Assembly (NCBI RefSeq): GCF_002934545.1
Contig: NZ_PTJA01000002.1
Span: forward strand, 124,001 to 188,000
Reading direction: 5' to 3'
Origin: Lacrimispora xylanisolvens
Lineage (GTDB): Bacteria > Bacillota > Clostridia > Lachnospirales > Lachnospiraceae
Length of the DNA stretch: 64,000 nt
Of this stretch, positions 8,578 to 17,376 are shown in pieces. Under the pieces are notes generated by a model. That model was not told the origin of the DNA. It saw only the letters and a list, made by a program, of their open reading frames with translations, and searched no databases. Both the position numbers and the translations under genes were made by a program. Within the stretch, counting starts at the first letter, position 1. Each line of letters begins with the position of its first letter.

Positions 8578-9474
8578 ATGGCAAAGGTGCTTTTACTGGA
8601 CCAGCAGTCCCAGGAAGAGATTCTGAGAAAAGAAAGAAAAGCAAATAACGCATGGAATAAGCTGAAACGGAATAAGACAGCGGTGCTGGGACTTGCAGCT
8701 GTTTGCTTTATGATTGCCATTGCAGTGTTTGCACCATTTATAACTGACGGGAAACCAAACGAAATCCACCCGATTGATGCTTATCTGACTTTTTTTGAAA
8801 AAGGCCATATATTTGGAACCGATGAATTTGGAAGAGACTTATTTACCAGAATCTGCTATGGAGCAAGAGTTTCCCTTTTAGTTGCTGCGGGAGCCACAAT
8901 CGTGGGAGGCATTGCAGGCGTTCTTTTGGGACTTCTCTCCGGTTATATGGGGGGGATTGTGGATGCGGTAGTGATGCGGATTATGGATGGAGTTCTGGCA
9001 TTTCCCTTTATACTGCTTTCCATTGTGCTTATGACTGTACTGGGCTCTGGAATGATCAATGTAATTCTTGCCATCGGAATTGCTGAAATTCCAAGGTTTG
9101 CAAGAGTGGTAAGAGGTCAGGTGCTGGTGGTGAAGCGGGAAGAGTACTGTAATGCAGGCAGAGTAATCGGAATCTCTCACCTGCGCATGCTGTTCCGCCA
9201 TATTCTACCCAATACCATTTCGGAAGTGATTGTTTATGCGACTTTAAATATAGCCAGTGCCATTATTTCGGAATCAGCCTTAAGCTTTCTGGGGCTTGGA
9301 ATCGATCTGCCCACAGCTTCCTGGGGAAGCATTCTGAGGGCAGGGAGAAATTCTCTGAATACAGCGCCTCATATTGCGGCTGTTTCCGGTGTATTTATCC
9401 TCATAACGGTAATTGGTTTTAATCTTCTTGGTGACGGGATTCGTGATGTGCTGGATCCTAAGATGAAAAAGTAG
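8578..9474 (+). CDS. Peptide ABC transporter permease, DppC/OppC type
   Basis: The second permease of the transporter, 298 residues. A short cytoplasmic N-terminus is followed by the typical WNKLKRNKTAVLGLAAV segment (residues 22-38) and later GTDEFGRDLFTRICYGARVSL, the DppC signature. The EAA loop is CNAGRVIGISHLRMLFRHILPN near residues 190-212. Start codon follows the upstream stop without a gap, with a GAAGGAGG binding site inside the end of the upstream gene. It forms the membrane channel with the preceding subunit. Confidence 0.94.
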   Translation: MAKVLLLDQQSQEEILRKERKANNAWNKLKRNKTAVLGLAAVCFMIAIAVFAPFITDGKPNEIHPIDAYLTFFEKGHIFGTDEFGRDLFTRICYGARVSLLVAAGATIVGGIAGVLLGLLSGYMGGIVDAVVMRIMDGVLAFPFILLSIVLMTVLGSGMINVILAIGIAEIPRFARVVRGQVLVVKREEYCNAGRVIGISHLRMLFRHILPNTISEVIVYATLNIASAIISESALSFLGLGIDLPTASWGSILRAGRNSLNTAPHIAAVSGVFILITVIGFNLLGDGIRDVLDPKMKK

Positions 9475-9482
9475 GGAAATGT

Positions 9483-10670
9483 ATGGATATTAACAAAATA
9501 AAATCAGTGGCAGTACAGACGATTGAAGAAAGATCGGATCAGCTTTGGGAACTGGCTCTCTATCTGTGGAACAATCCGGAATATAATTTCTATGAATACG
9601 CCTCCAGCAAAGCGGTAAGTGAACTGCTTGAGACCTTTGGTTTTCAAGTGGAACGGAGAATCTGCGGTCTTGATACGGCATTTTGCGGACGGTATGAAAG
9701 TGGAAAGCCTGGTCCTCATATCGGCTTCCTCGCTGAATATGATGCGGTTCCCGGCATGGGGCATTCCTGCGGGCATAATCTAATGGCAGCCATGGCCGTG
9801 GGAGCAGGGGCCGGGGTTAAGTCAGTTATTGATCAGTTAGGCGGAACCATAACGGTATACGGAACCCCCGCAGAAGAAGGCGGAGGCGGAAAAGTGATTA
9901 TGCTTGAACGGGGTGCCTTTCGGGAACTGGATGCAGCCATGATTATACACTCTGCAAACGAGACTGTGGTCAATGATATCTCCTATTCTGTAACCGACAT
10001 CATAGTCACTTTCCATGGGAAAAAGGCCCATGGAGCAACCTGGCCGGAGGAGGGGGTCAGTGCACTGGAACCTTTGCTTTTGCTGTTCCAGTATATAAAT
10101 GGACAGAGGCTGTCCTGGAATGGCAGAGGGACGATTCTGGGAGTGATAACGGATGGCGGCAGGGAACCAGTCACCATACCGGAAGTTACTCAGGCAAAGT
10201 TTACGGTCAGGTCTTTTGACCAGAAATTGAAAGAAAAAATATTAAAGGAATTTCTGGAAGCCGGAGAATCCATTGCACGGCTGACAAGGACTACCTTTGA
10301 GTATGAACAGGCAGGATATACATACGAGGATATCCGCAATAATCCCGGATTGGAAGCATTGCTTGAAAAGAACTTTACACAACTTGGAGAAGTGGTAATG
10401 CCAAGAAGAAAAGAGCTGGGAATCGGCTGCACTGATGTAGGAAATATCACTCATGTAATTCCTGCACTCCAGTCATACGTTAAGGTGGTGCCAGAACTGC
10501 GCGGACATACCAGGGAGTTTGAGGAGGCATGCAGAAGTGAAGACGGAAAGAAGGCTGTATTAACAGGGGCGAAGGCACTTGCTCTTACCGCTCTGGACCT
10601 TCTGGCATCTCCTGAGGAGATGGAGAAGGTGAAGAGAAGCTTTGAAGAAAGGAGGGAATGCTGTGAGTGA
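9483..10670 (+). CDS. M20 family amidohydrolase, AbgB-like
   Basis: A 395-residue M20 metallohydrolase unlike the other two in the operon. Landmarks: GFLAEYDAVPGMGHSCGHNLMAA around residues 80-103, the acidic pair in GTPAEEGGGGK near residue 130, and GKKAHGATWPEEG in the lid domain near residue 185. This pattern resembles p-aminobenzoyl-glutamate hydrolase subunits (AbgA/AbgB) and related uncharacterised amidohydrolases. It lies between the permease and ATPase genes, with only 8 bases to the upstream gene and an 8-base overlap with the next, so it is co-expressed with the transporter. Cleavage of an amide bond in the imported compound is the likely role; substrate unknown. Confidence 0.87.
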   Translation: MDINKIKSVAVQTIEERSDQLWELALYLWNNPEYNFYEYASSKAVSELLETFGFQVERRICGLDTAFCGRYESGKPGPHIGFLAEYDAVPGMGHSCGHNLMAAMAVGAGAGVKSVIDQLGGTITVYGTPAEEGGGGKVIMLERGAFRELDAAMIIHSANETVVNDISYSVTDIIVTFHGKKAHGATWPEEGVSALEPLLLLFQYINGQRLSWNGRGTILGVITDGGREPVTIPEVTQAKFTVRSFDQKLKEKILKEFLEAGESIARLTRTTFEYEQAGYTYEDIRNNPGLEALLEKNFTQLGEVVMPRRKELGIGCTDVGNITHVIPALQSYVKVVPELRGHTREFEEACRSEDGKKAVLTGAKALALTALDLLASPEEMEKVKRSFEERRECCE

Positions 10671-11673
10671 GGCATTATTAACTGTTAAGGATTTAAAAAC
10701 TTATTTTTATACTTCAGGCGGTATCAGCAAGGCGGTAGACGGAGTGAGTTTTCAGATTAACCGGGGAGAGATTATGGGAATTGTGGGCGAATCAGGATCT
10801 GGAAAAAGTGTCACTTCCTCCTCAATTATCCGTCTTCTGCCGTCAGATACTGGAAAAATTGTAAGCGGCAGCATTGATTTTGACGGGACAGATGTCCTGG
10901 CTCTTAATAAGAAAGAGCTTCTGTCTTTCCGGGGTAAGGATGTTTCCATGATATTCCAAAATCCCATGACATCCTTATCTCCCGTTTTTAAAATCGGACA
11001 CCAGATGACAGAATTAATCCGGACCCAGCAGAAAGTAGACCGGAAGACTGCCTGTCTTATGGCAGAAGAGGCATTGGTGAAAGTTGGCATAACGGATGCC
11101 AGACGGCGTCTTGATTCCTATCCTTATGAACTGTCAGGCGGCATGTGCCAGCGTGTGATCATTGCAATGTCTATTTTAAGCAGTCCCAAGATGATTATTG
11201 CCGATGAGCCCACCACTGCCCTTGATGTTACCATTCAGGCTCAGGTGCTGGACTTATTAAAAGAAATGCGAAAGACCTATCAGACCGCCATACTTTTAAT
11301 CACCCACAATCTGGGAGTTGTCTGGAAAATGTGTGACAGCGTTATGGTGATGTATGCCGGAAAAACAGTGGAATACACCACATGCAGGGATCTGTATCAC
11401 AATCCGCTGCACCCATACACGTGGGGGCTTCTTGATTCCATGCCAAAACTTGGCAGTGAACCAGAAGAAGAGCTGTCCACCATTCAGGGAACGCCGCCTG
11501 ATCTAAGGCTGACAGGAACCTGCTGTAATTTTTCCAGTCGTTGTCCCTATGCAGGTGAAATCTGCAAAAGCATGGTGCCCGAATTAAAAGAACTGGAACC
11601 GGGACATTTTGTCGCCTGTCACAGGCAGTGCGGGGAGGGCGGTCTTGTGCGGGGAGGTGTGGATCAGGCATGA
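10663..11673 (+). CDS. Peptide ABC transporter ATPase, DppD/OppD type
   Basis: ATP-hydrolysing subunit, 336 residues from a GTG start at 10663; AAAGGAGGG sits 6-7 bases upstream, which makes this start better than the ATG at 10642. Walker A is GESGSGKS near residue 42, the ABC signature is LSGGMCQRV (a Cys where most relatives have Arg or Gln), and Walker B is MIIADEP. The C-terminal oligopeptide-transporter domain keeps its cysteine cluster (C..FSSRCPYAGEIC), which in relatives binds an iron-sulfur cluster. It overlaps the upstream M20 gene by 8 bases and the next ATPase by 4. Confidence 0.94.
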   Translation: MSEALLTVKDLKTYFYTSGGISKAVDGVSFQINRGEIMGIVGESGSGKSVTSSSIIRLLPSDTGKIVSGSIDFDGTDVLALNKKELLSFRGKDVSMIFQNPMTSLSPVFKIGHQMTELIRTQQKVDRKTACLMAEEALVKVGITDARRRLDSYPYELSGGMCQRVIIAMSILSSPKMIIADEPTTALDVTIQAQVLDLLKEMRKTYQTAILLITHNLGVVWKMCDSVMVMYAGKTVEYTTCRDLYHNPLHPYTWGLLDSMPKLGSEPEEELSTIQGTPPDLRLTGTCCNFSSRCPYAGEICKSMVPELKELEPGHFVACHRQCGEGGLVRGGVDQA

Positions 11674-12674
11674 ATGAAAATTCAATCATTTTACAGATAA
11701 AAAATCTGTCCAAGGATTTTGAGGTAAAGGGCAAAGGCCTGAAAGGAAAGAAATCGGTTCTTCATGCCTTAAAGGACATCAGTCTGGATATCAGAGAAGG
11801 AGAAGTTCTTGGAATTATCGGCGAATCGGGATGCGGTAAGTCAACGCTTGGAAGATGCCTTGTGGGACTGCATAAACCCACTGGAGGAGATATCTTGTTT
11901 GAAGGAAAGAGCATTTTAAACAGATCTTCCAAAGAACGGTTTGAGTTATGCAAAAACATTCAGATGGTTTTTCAGGATCCGTACTCATCCCTGGACCCCA
12001 GACATACAGCGGCAGATTCCGTAGCGGAGCCAATGATCGTCCATAAAACAGTAAAGGGCCGTCAGGAGCTGGAAAATAAGGTACTGGAGCTGTTTCATCA
12101 GGTAGGTCTGGATATTCAGCATATGAACCGCTATCCCCACGAGTTTTCAGGCGGACAGAGACAGCGTTTAAATGTGGCAAGAGCTATTTCCATTCAGCCT
12201 AAGGTGGTTGTCTGTGATGAGCCGGTATCGGCGCTTGATGTATCCATTCAGGCACAGGTAATCAATTTATTAAAGGGTCTGCAGAAAAAATATCATCTTA
12301 CCTATGTGTTTATATCCCATGATTTAAGTGTGGTGAAATACGTCAGTGACCGGATTGCAATCATGTATCTGGGACAGATTGTGGAGCTGTGCAATGGGGG
12401 AGACATTTATAAAAATCCGCTTCATCCCTATACAAAGGCTCTTCTATCCGCCATTCCGCCGGAAAGTCCGGAGGAAAATAAGGAGCGGATCACACTGGAG
12501 GGAGAGATATCAAGCCCCATCGGAGACCGGGAAGGCTGTCCTCTCGCCGGACGGTGTCCAGAGTGTATGGAACGCTGTAAAAAAGAAGTTCCGTCGCTTT
12601 TGCAGTATGGAGAAGCCGGACATCAGGTAGCCTGCTTTTTATATGAAAACAGGATCGCGCAGGGAGGAAAATAA
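11670..12674 (+). CDS. Peptide ABC transporter ATPase, DppF/OppF type
   Basis: The second ATPase of the transporter, 334 residues. ATG at 11670 overlaps the upstream stop as ATGA, with GGGGAGG upstream; the ATG at 11628 would give an implausible Gly/Arg/Cys-rich leader. Walker A is GESGCGKST, followed by VFQDPYSSLDPR, the Q-loop signature of OppF-like subunits. The ABC signature is FSGGQRQR and Walker B is VVCDEPVSALD. The C-terminus has the CPLAGRCPECMERC cysteine motif of the oligopeptide-transport domain. It completes a full Opp/Dpp-type transporter. Confidence 0.94.
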   Translation: MNENSIILQIKNLSKDFEVKGKGLKGKKSVLHALKDISLDIREGEVLGIIGESGCGKSTLGRCLVGLHKPTGGDILFEGKSILNRSSKERFELCKNIQMVFQDPYSSLDPRHTAADSVAEPMIVHKTVKGRQELENKVLELFHQVGLDIQHMNRYPHEFSGGQRQRLNVARAISIQPKVVVCDEPVSALDVSIQAQVINLLKGLQKKYHLTYVFISHDLSVVKYVSDRIAIMYLGQIVELCNGGDIYKNPLHPYTKALLSAIPPESPEENKERITLEGEISSPIGDREGCPLAGRCPECMERCKKEVPSLLQYGEAGHQVACFLYENRIAQGGK

Positions 12675-12675
12675 T

Positions 12676-13929
12676 ATGACAAAAAAAGAGCTGGTACAGT
12701 ATGTGGAGGATCATCGTGATGAACTGATTACGCTGGTATCACAGCTGATTCAGATAAAAAGTGAAAATCCAATCGGCACACAGAGAGATGTGGTTGATTT
12801 TGTGGAAGCATTTTTAAAAGATGCCGGTATTGAATATAAGGAAACAGGCTGTAATCCGGATTATCCCTGTGTAGTGGCAGGCTACGGAACAGACATGGGA
12901 TTTTCCCTGATTATAAATGGCCACGTGGATGTAGTTCCGGCAGGGGATTTAAGCCAGTGGGATTTTAATCCTTTTTCCGGTGAGATAACAGACACCCAGA
13001 TACTGGGAAGAGGAACCTCGGATATGAAGGCGGGGGTAGCAGGTGTTTTATTCGCCCTCTCTCTTTTTGCAGGAAAACAGGTTCCCTTACATGGCAATAT
13101 CCGTCTTCACATTGTTTCCGATGAGGAAAGCGGAGGACAGTTTGGAACCCAGTGGCTTTGTGCCAACGGTTATGGAGAGCATGCCGATGCATGTCTGGTG
13201 GCTGAGCCCACATCCATGAATACCATAGAAATCGGGCAGAAGGGCGGTCTGCTTCTAAAGATAAAATCCTATGGAAAATCCGCTCATGGAAGCCTTGGGG
13301 ACTTTAAAGGAGAAAATGCCATATTAAAGCTTTCAAAAGTTCTTTCCCACGTTTCTCTGCTTTCCAAGATAGAAGGTCATTTTTCGGAGCGGCAGATAAA
13401 ACCGCTGATGGATTCCAAACTGCTTGCGGAAAGAGAAAATCACATTCCCGGACTTGGCAGAGTGATTGATCATGTAAGCACCAATGTTGGTCTGATTCAG
13501 GGAGGAACCAGGCACAATATGGTTCCCGACTACTGCGAAGCGACCGTGGATGTCAGGCTTCCCATCGGAGTGAACAAAGAAGAAATAGATGAAACCTTAA
13601 AACAGATTCTTGAAATCAGTGGAGTCGAGGGTGTGGAGTATGAGCTTCAGTACAAGAGTGATGCCAATTTTACAGACCATGAAGCACCCATTGTACTGGC
13701 GTTTAAAGAAAATGCAGAACATCTTTTGGGAAAAGAAGTGATTCCTGCATACCAGTGGGCCTCCAGCGATGCAAGGGATTACCGTAAGCTTGGTATCCCG
13801 ACGATTCAGTTTGGCCCTTCTAATACAGTCGGTATCCACTCTTATAATGAAACAGTCCAGATCGAGGATGTGGTCACAGCAGCTAAAATCTATGTGGCAG
13901 CTATTTGTGATTTGATGGAAATTAAGTAA
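12676..13929 (+). CDS. M20 family peptidase, ArgE/DapE type
   Basis: The third M20 hydrolase of the operon, 417 residues, of the ArgE/DapE/CPG2-like group. Start at 12676 follows AGGGAGG; an in-frame ATG at 12643 lies inside the upstream gene. Metal ligands are visible in NGHVDVVPAGD (about residues 76-86) and GRGTSDMKAG (about 112-121), the catalytic glutamates in DEESGGQ near residue 152, and AEPTS near 180. It follows the DppF-like gene with one spacer base. It probably trims the imported substrate, in series with the other two hydrolases. Alternative readings are succinyl-diaminopimelate desuccinylase or acetylornithine deacetylase, but the context favours peptide or acyl-amino-acid catabolism. 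Confidence 0.9.
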   Translation: MTKKELVQYVEDHRDELITLVSQLIQIKSENPIGTQRDVVDFVEAFLKDAGIEYKETGCNPDYPCVVAGYGTDMGFSLIINGHVDVVPAGDLSQWDFNPFSGEITDTQILGRGTSDMKAGVAGVLFALSLFAGKQVPLHGNIRLHIVSDEESGGQFGTQWLCANGYGEHADACLVAEPTSMNTIEIGQKGGLLLKIKSYGKSAHGSLGDFKGENAILKLSKVLSHVSLLSKIEGHFSERQIKPLMDSKLLAERENHIPGLGRVIDHVSTNVGLIQGGTRHNMVPDYCEATVDVRLPIGVNKEEIDETLKQILEISGVEGVEYELQYKSDANFTDHEAPIVLAFKENAEHLLGKEVIPAYQWASSDARDYRKLGIPTIQFGPSNTVGIHSYNETVQIEDVVTAAKIYVAAICDLMEIK

Positions 13930-13948
13930 AGAACATGGAGGATTTATC

Positions 13949-14908
13949 ATGCTGATGAAACAATTGATCGAGGTATATGATCTGCTTGACAGCAGTTATG
14001 CCAGTGGAAAACAGGTGGAAAGCTATTTAAAAGGCATACGCAGTGATGCTGATGTGGAAGTTTATACTCTGGAAGGGCCAAAAGGAAAAACCGATATGGT
14101 CAAAGTGAGAATTCCGGGAATAAAAGGGAAAAGCAAAGGCATGGATGCCCCTACCATTGGATTGCTTGGAAGACTTGGAGGTCTGGGTGCAAGACCGGAG
14201 CGGATCGGCTTTGTATCAGACGGAGACGGCGCGTTGATTGCAATCTCTCTGGCAGCAAAAATTTTAGATATGCAAAACAAAGGGGATCATCTGGACGGGG
14301 ATGTCTTTATTTCCACCCACGTTTGTCCGGATGCACCCACCAGAGAGCATCATCCGGTGCCTTTCATGGATTCTCCTGTAAACATGGCACAGGTTAACCG
14401 GGAAGAGGTGACAGAAGAACTGGATGCCATATTATCTGTGGACACCACAAAAGGCAACCGGATCATCAATACCAGAGGCTTCGCCATCTCACCCACAGTT
14501 AAGGATGGATATATCCTGAAGGTATCAGAAAGCATTCTTGATCTGATGCAGATGACCACCGGAAAGCAGCCCTTTGTATATGCCCTGTCTCAACAGGATA
14601 TTACTCCTTATGGAAACGGCCTTTATCACCTGAACAGCATTCTTCAGCCGGCAACTGCCACAAAAGCACCGGTAATCGGAGTTGCCGTTACGACGGAGGC
14701 TCCTGTGGCAGGCTGTGCAACCGGAGCCACACATATCACGGACTGTGAAGAAACTGCCAGATTTATGCTGGAGGTAGCAAAAGCTTATGGCCGCGGAGAG
14801 TGCAGCTTTTACGATGTGGCAGAATATGAGCGGATTCAGTATCTTTACGGCAGCATGGATCACTTTCAGACGCTGGGAACAGGCAATGAGTGCGATGATG
14901 ATGCCTGA
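13949..14908 (+). CDS. DUF1177 family protein
   Basis: A 319-residue protein matching my recollection of the DUF1177 family: it opens with LIEVYDLLDSSYASGKQV and carries IPGIKG, GRLGGLGARPERIGFVSDGDGAL and the FISTHVCPDAPT block. The histidine and acidic residues in these blocks (for example THVCPDAP, REHHPVPFMDSP) suggest a metal-dependent hydrolase-like fold, but no activity is known to me. GGAGG lies upstream of the ATG. It is the last gene of the transporter/M20 operon; AroM lies just before the same operon, so the two unknown families flank it. It ends 3 bases from the stop of the convergent PucR-type gene. Confidence 0.8.
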   Translation: MLMKQLIEVYDLLDSSYASGKQVESYLKGIRSDADVEVYTLEGPKGKTDMVKVRIPGIKGKSKGMDAPTIGLLGRLGGLGARPERIGFVSDGDGALIAISLAAKILDMQNKGDHLDGDVFISTHVCPDAPTREHHPVPFMDSPVNMAQVNREEVTEELDAILSVDTTKGNRIINTRGFAISPTVKDGYILKVSESILDLMQMTTGKQPFVYALSQQDITPYGNGLYHLNSILQPATATKAPVIGVAVTTEAPVAGCATGATHITDCEETARFMLEVAKAYGRGECSFYDVAEYERIQYLYGSMDHFQTLGTGNECDDDA

Positions 14909-14910
14909 TG

Positions 14911-16545
14911 CTACATATTCTGAATCAGCTCGAAGGCACAGATTCCAAGGTAGAGGCGCAGGATATCCTCAACAGCAGACAGTTCACAGCAAAGCAGCTT
15001 TTTCGCCAATGTCAGACGTGAGGTCAGAGTATTTCTGTGTATAAATAGTTTCTGGGCTGTATCGGTTAAATTCATGGAGCTTTCCAGATATGTTTTAAGG
15101 GTGAGAAGAAGCTCACTTTTATTTTCCTGATCATAGGATACAAGCTCCTTTACCGTATCCCCGTAAATCTTATTTAATTCATAGGAACTAAGCTGTGTCA
15201 GAATATGGTAGGCGTACTGGGCGGAATAGGAGTTAACTTTAGATGTTTCTGTAAATTGAGTCTGCAGATGTAATGCCTGCAGGCTTTCTTCATATGCTTT
15301 TGCAATGGAAGAGCAGGATATATGACACCGGCTGATTCCAAGTCTGAAGAAGGAGTAATAGTCGTTCAGCGCTTCCATTAGCTGGGAAACTGCCTGGTTA
15401 GCAAGAAAAAGTGCTCTGCTATTGGGAATTTGTTTTGAATACAGAAAAAATATAACAATACGGTTTTCGTGGTTACACAAAAAGTATTTATAATCAAGAC
15501 GAATCATCTCATGATTGATTAAATTGTACATACTGCGGAACAATCTGTTTTCTTTATCCAGACATTCCAGTGTGACGCAGACTCTTTTTAACTGATAAGG
15601 AAATGAATAGGAATCACAGATCAGCTGAATCTCTTCCACGGATTTTTTCTTTTTATCGGTAAGCATATAAAAGAAAGAATCAAAATAATTTTTTTGTGAA
15701 AATGTCCTGTTCTGAACCTGCATGGAGGACAGTTCCAAAGCGATTACGGAAAAAATCTGTTTTAAAATAACTGTGGTTGTCTCATCTATATCCGTTTTTG
15801 TGTGGTCAATGCACAAATAATGTCTGTTGTCAGGAAGCAGAAAAGTCTGAAAGGAAAGAAGCGTATTATTGAAATAAAATGTTCGGCTTCCGGATGGATC
15901 TTTTTCTGTGCCCTGGGGGGATACGGTATGAAGAGGCTGGGCATGAAGCTTATTTATTTTGTTAAATTCCTCCTGTTGTCTTAGAGGAATATAGTAATAC
16001 AGCGGAAAATCAGAGATAGTGGTGATCATAACAATGGAATTGGTATAATGGGATATTTCTTCCAGCATTTTCATAATTCCTTCTTTGTTAAAATAGAGCT
16101 GGTGAAATTTTTCTGTTTCCCGGAGAATAAACTGCTGCAGGGAAATTTTCTGGTCAATTAAGTTTTGATTGATTACACTGATGATATTGGAGTAGACATG
16201 ATAATAAGGGACGGAGACCAGCGGAACCCCATATTTTTCAGCCTCTTTGATCAGCGATTCCGGTATCTGATCAAAAAAGCGTTTTACTTTTATACAGAAA
16301 GCAGTGCATTCAATGGCATGGAGATCGGCAATGACCTGCTTTTGCAGCTCCACATCATTGTAGAATATATATCCGGTTGTCAGAATAATCTCATGTTTCT
16401 TAATCCATCTTACACCATCGGGATTATCGAGCACACTGATTCCGCTAATCGGCTTTTGAAGGTCTTCTTCCCTGCCGATTAATTCAAGGTTATCAATTGG
16501 TGTTTCATATAGAAACCATCCCAGCGTCAAGGGCGGAAACTTCAT
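14911..16545 (-). CDS. PucR-type transcriptional regulator
   Basis: Minus-strand gene, 544 residues from ATG at 16545, preceded by AAAGGAGC; the longer open frame to 16680 runs through the promoter and is not used. The N-terminal 120 residues resemble the PucR ligand-sensing domain (HEIILTTGYIF, IKEAEKYGVPLVSVP). The C-terminus has the PucR helix-turn-helix: LLLTLKTYLE followed by LTDTAQKLFIHRNTLTSRL. PucR proteins regulate purine, amino-acid or other nitrogen catabolism. It is convergent with the peptide/M20 operon and divergent from fchA-folD. Its promoter shares a symmetrical operator with the fchA promoter, so it probably controls itself and the folate pair, and perhaps the peptide operon. 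Confidence 0.87.
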   Translation of the reverse strand: MKFPPLTLGWFLYETPIDNLELIGREEDLQKPISGISVLDNPDGVRWIKKHEIILTTGYIFYNDVELQKQVIADLHAIECTAFCIKVKRFFDQIPESLIKEAEKYGVPLVSVPYYHVYSNIISVINQNLIDQKISLQQFILRETEKFHQLYFNKEGIMKMLEEISHYTNSIVMITTISDFPLYYYIPLRQQEEFNKINKLHAQPLHTVSPQGTEKDPSGSRTFYFNNTLLSFQTFLLPDNRHYLCIDHTKTDIDETTTVILKQIFSVIALELSSMQVQNRTFSQKNYFDSFFYMLTDKKKKSVEEIQLICDSYSFPYQLKRVCVTLECLDKENRLFRSMYNLINHEMIRLDYKYFLCNHENRIVIFFLYSKQIPNSRALFLANQAVSQLMEALNDYYSFFRLGISRCHISCSSIAKAYEESLQALHLQTQFTETSKVNSYSAQYAYHILTQLSSYELNKIYGDTVKELVSYDQENKSELLLTLKTYLESSMNLTDTAQKLFIHRNTLTSRLTLAKKLLCCELSAVEDILRLYLGICAFELIQNM

Positions 16546-16601
16546 TCCATGCTCCTTTCTAAAAGAATCAAAAGGTGACAGTCTGTTTTTAGTTAACGAC
16601 A

Positions 16602-16692
16602 ATAATAACATCGATTCCCCAACATTACAAGGTTCTGCTGTAAAAATTTGTCGAAAAAGAACCTTGTGTTTTTTTCCCAAGGCCGATATAAT
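16602..16692. promoter_or_regulatory. Divergent promoters with a shared 10-bp inverted-repeat operator
   Basis: Two perfect 10-bp half-sites, ACAAGGTTCT at 16627-16636 and AGAACCTTGT at 16658-16667, are separated by 21 bases. The right half-site supplies the start of a plus-strand promoter: -35 TTGTGT 16664-16669, 17-base spacer, -10 TATAAT 16687-16692 (fchA). The left half-site supplies the mirror promoter on the minus strand: -35 TTGTAA 16625-16630, 17-base spacer, -10 TATTAT 16602-16607 (PucR-type gene). A regulator bound to both half-sites would cover both -35 boxes. A hairpin role cannot be excluded because Ts follow the right arm. Confidence 0.7.
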
Positions 16693-16728
16693 GGTAAAAA
16701 ATAATGCCGGGAAGAGAGGAACCTATAA

Positions 16729-17355
16729 ATGATAAAGGATCTTACAGTTTCTGCGTTTCTGGAAGAATTGTCATCCAAAAGACCAACACCGGGAGGCGGA
16801 GGTGCGGCAGCACTTGGAGGCGCCCAGGGTGTGGCACTGGGAGAGATGGTAATTAATCTGACTCTGGGGAAAAAAAAGTATGCAGATGTGGAAGAAGAGA
16901 TGCAGCTTCTTTTGGTTAAGCTGGAGGAAATGAGAGAAGAATTTCTAAGACTGGCTGATGAAGATGCGAAAGTATTTGCACCTCTGGCAGCCGCCTATGG
17001 CCTGCCTTCCGGAACGGAAGAAGAAAAAAAGCATAAGGAAGAAGTTTTAGAGACCCATCTCCTTGCAGCCAGCCTGGTTCCCAAAGCTGTGATGGAACAG
17101 GCCGTGGAGGCAATTAAAATCATGGATATTCTGGCTCGCAAAGGCAGCAGGCTGGCTGTCAGTGATGTAGGCGTAGGCGTTTCATTTCTCAGGTCAGCAC
17201 TTTTAGGAGCAAAGATGAACGTATCGATCAATACAAAATTTATGAAGCGAAGGGAAACCGCCCAAAAGCTGGACCAGGAGGCGTACATGCTTGCTGAGAT
17301 GGGCTGGAAGCTTTCTGATGAGATATATGCAAACGTAGAAGCTGCGTTAAAGTAA
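16729..17355 (+). CDS. fchA: Methenyltetrahydrofolate cyclohydrolase / formiminotransferase-cyclodeaminase family
   Basis: A 208-residue protein of the FTCD C-terminal (cyclodeaminase) fold, all helical, with the characteristic RPTPGGGGAAA turn near residues 19-29. Free-standing members in anaerobes act as methenyl-THF cyclohydrolase (FchA) or as formimino-THF cyclodeaminase. The next gene, 21 bases on, is a FolD whose own cyclohydrolase residues are replaced, so FchA likely supplies that activity here. The pair would interconvert methylene-, methenyl- and formyl-THF. It is driven from the divergent PucR-type promoter region. Cyclohydrolase versus cyclodeaminase cannot be decided by sequence alone. 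Confidence 0.88.
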   Translation: MIKDLTVSAFLEELSSKRPTPGGGGAAALGGAQGVALGEMVINLTLGKKKYADVEEEMQLLLVKLEEMREEFLRLADEDAKVFAPLAAAYGLPSGTEEEKKHKEEVLETHLLAASLVPKAVMEQAVEAIKIMDILARKGSRLAVSDVGVGVSFLRSALLGAKMNVSINTKFMKRRETAQKLDQEAYMLAEMGWKLSDEIYANVEAALK

Positions 17356-17376
17356 AGATAAAGGAGTCTGGGTAGC

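Noticed and set aside
16627-16670. Intrinsic terminator between the divergent genes
   Set aside because: The loop of 21 bases is long, no gene ends here, and both arms coincide with promoter -35 boxes; an operator is the simpler reading, though a hairpin is not excluded.
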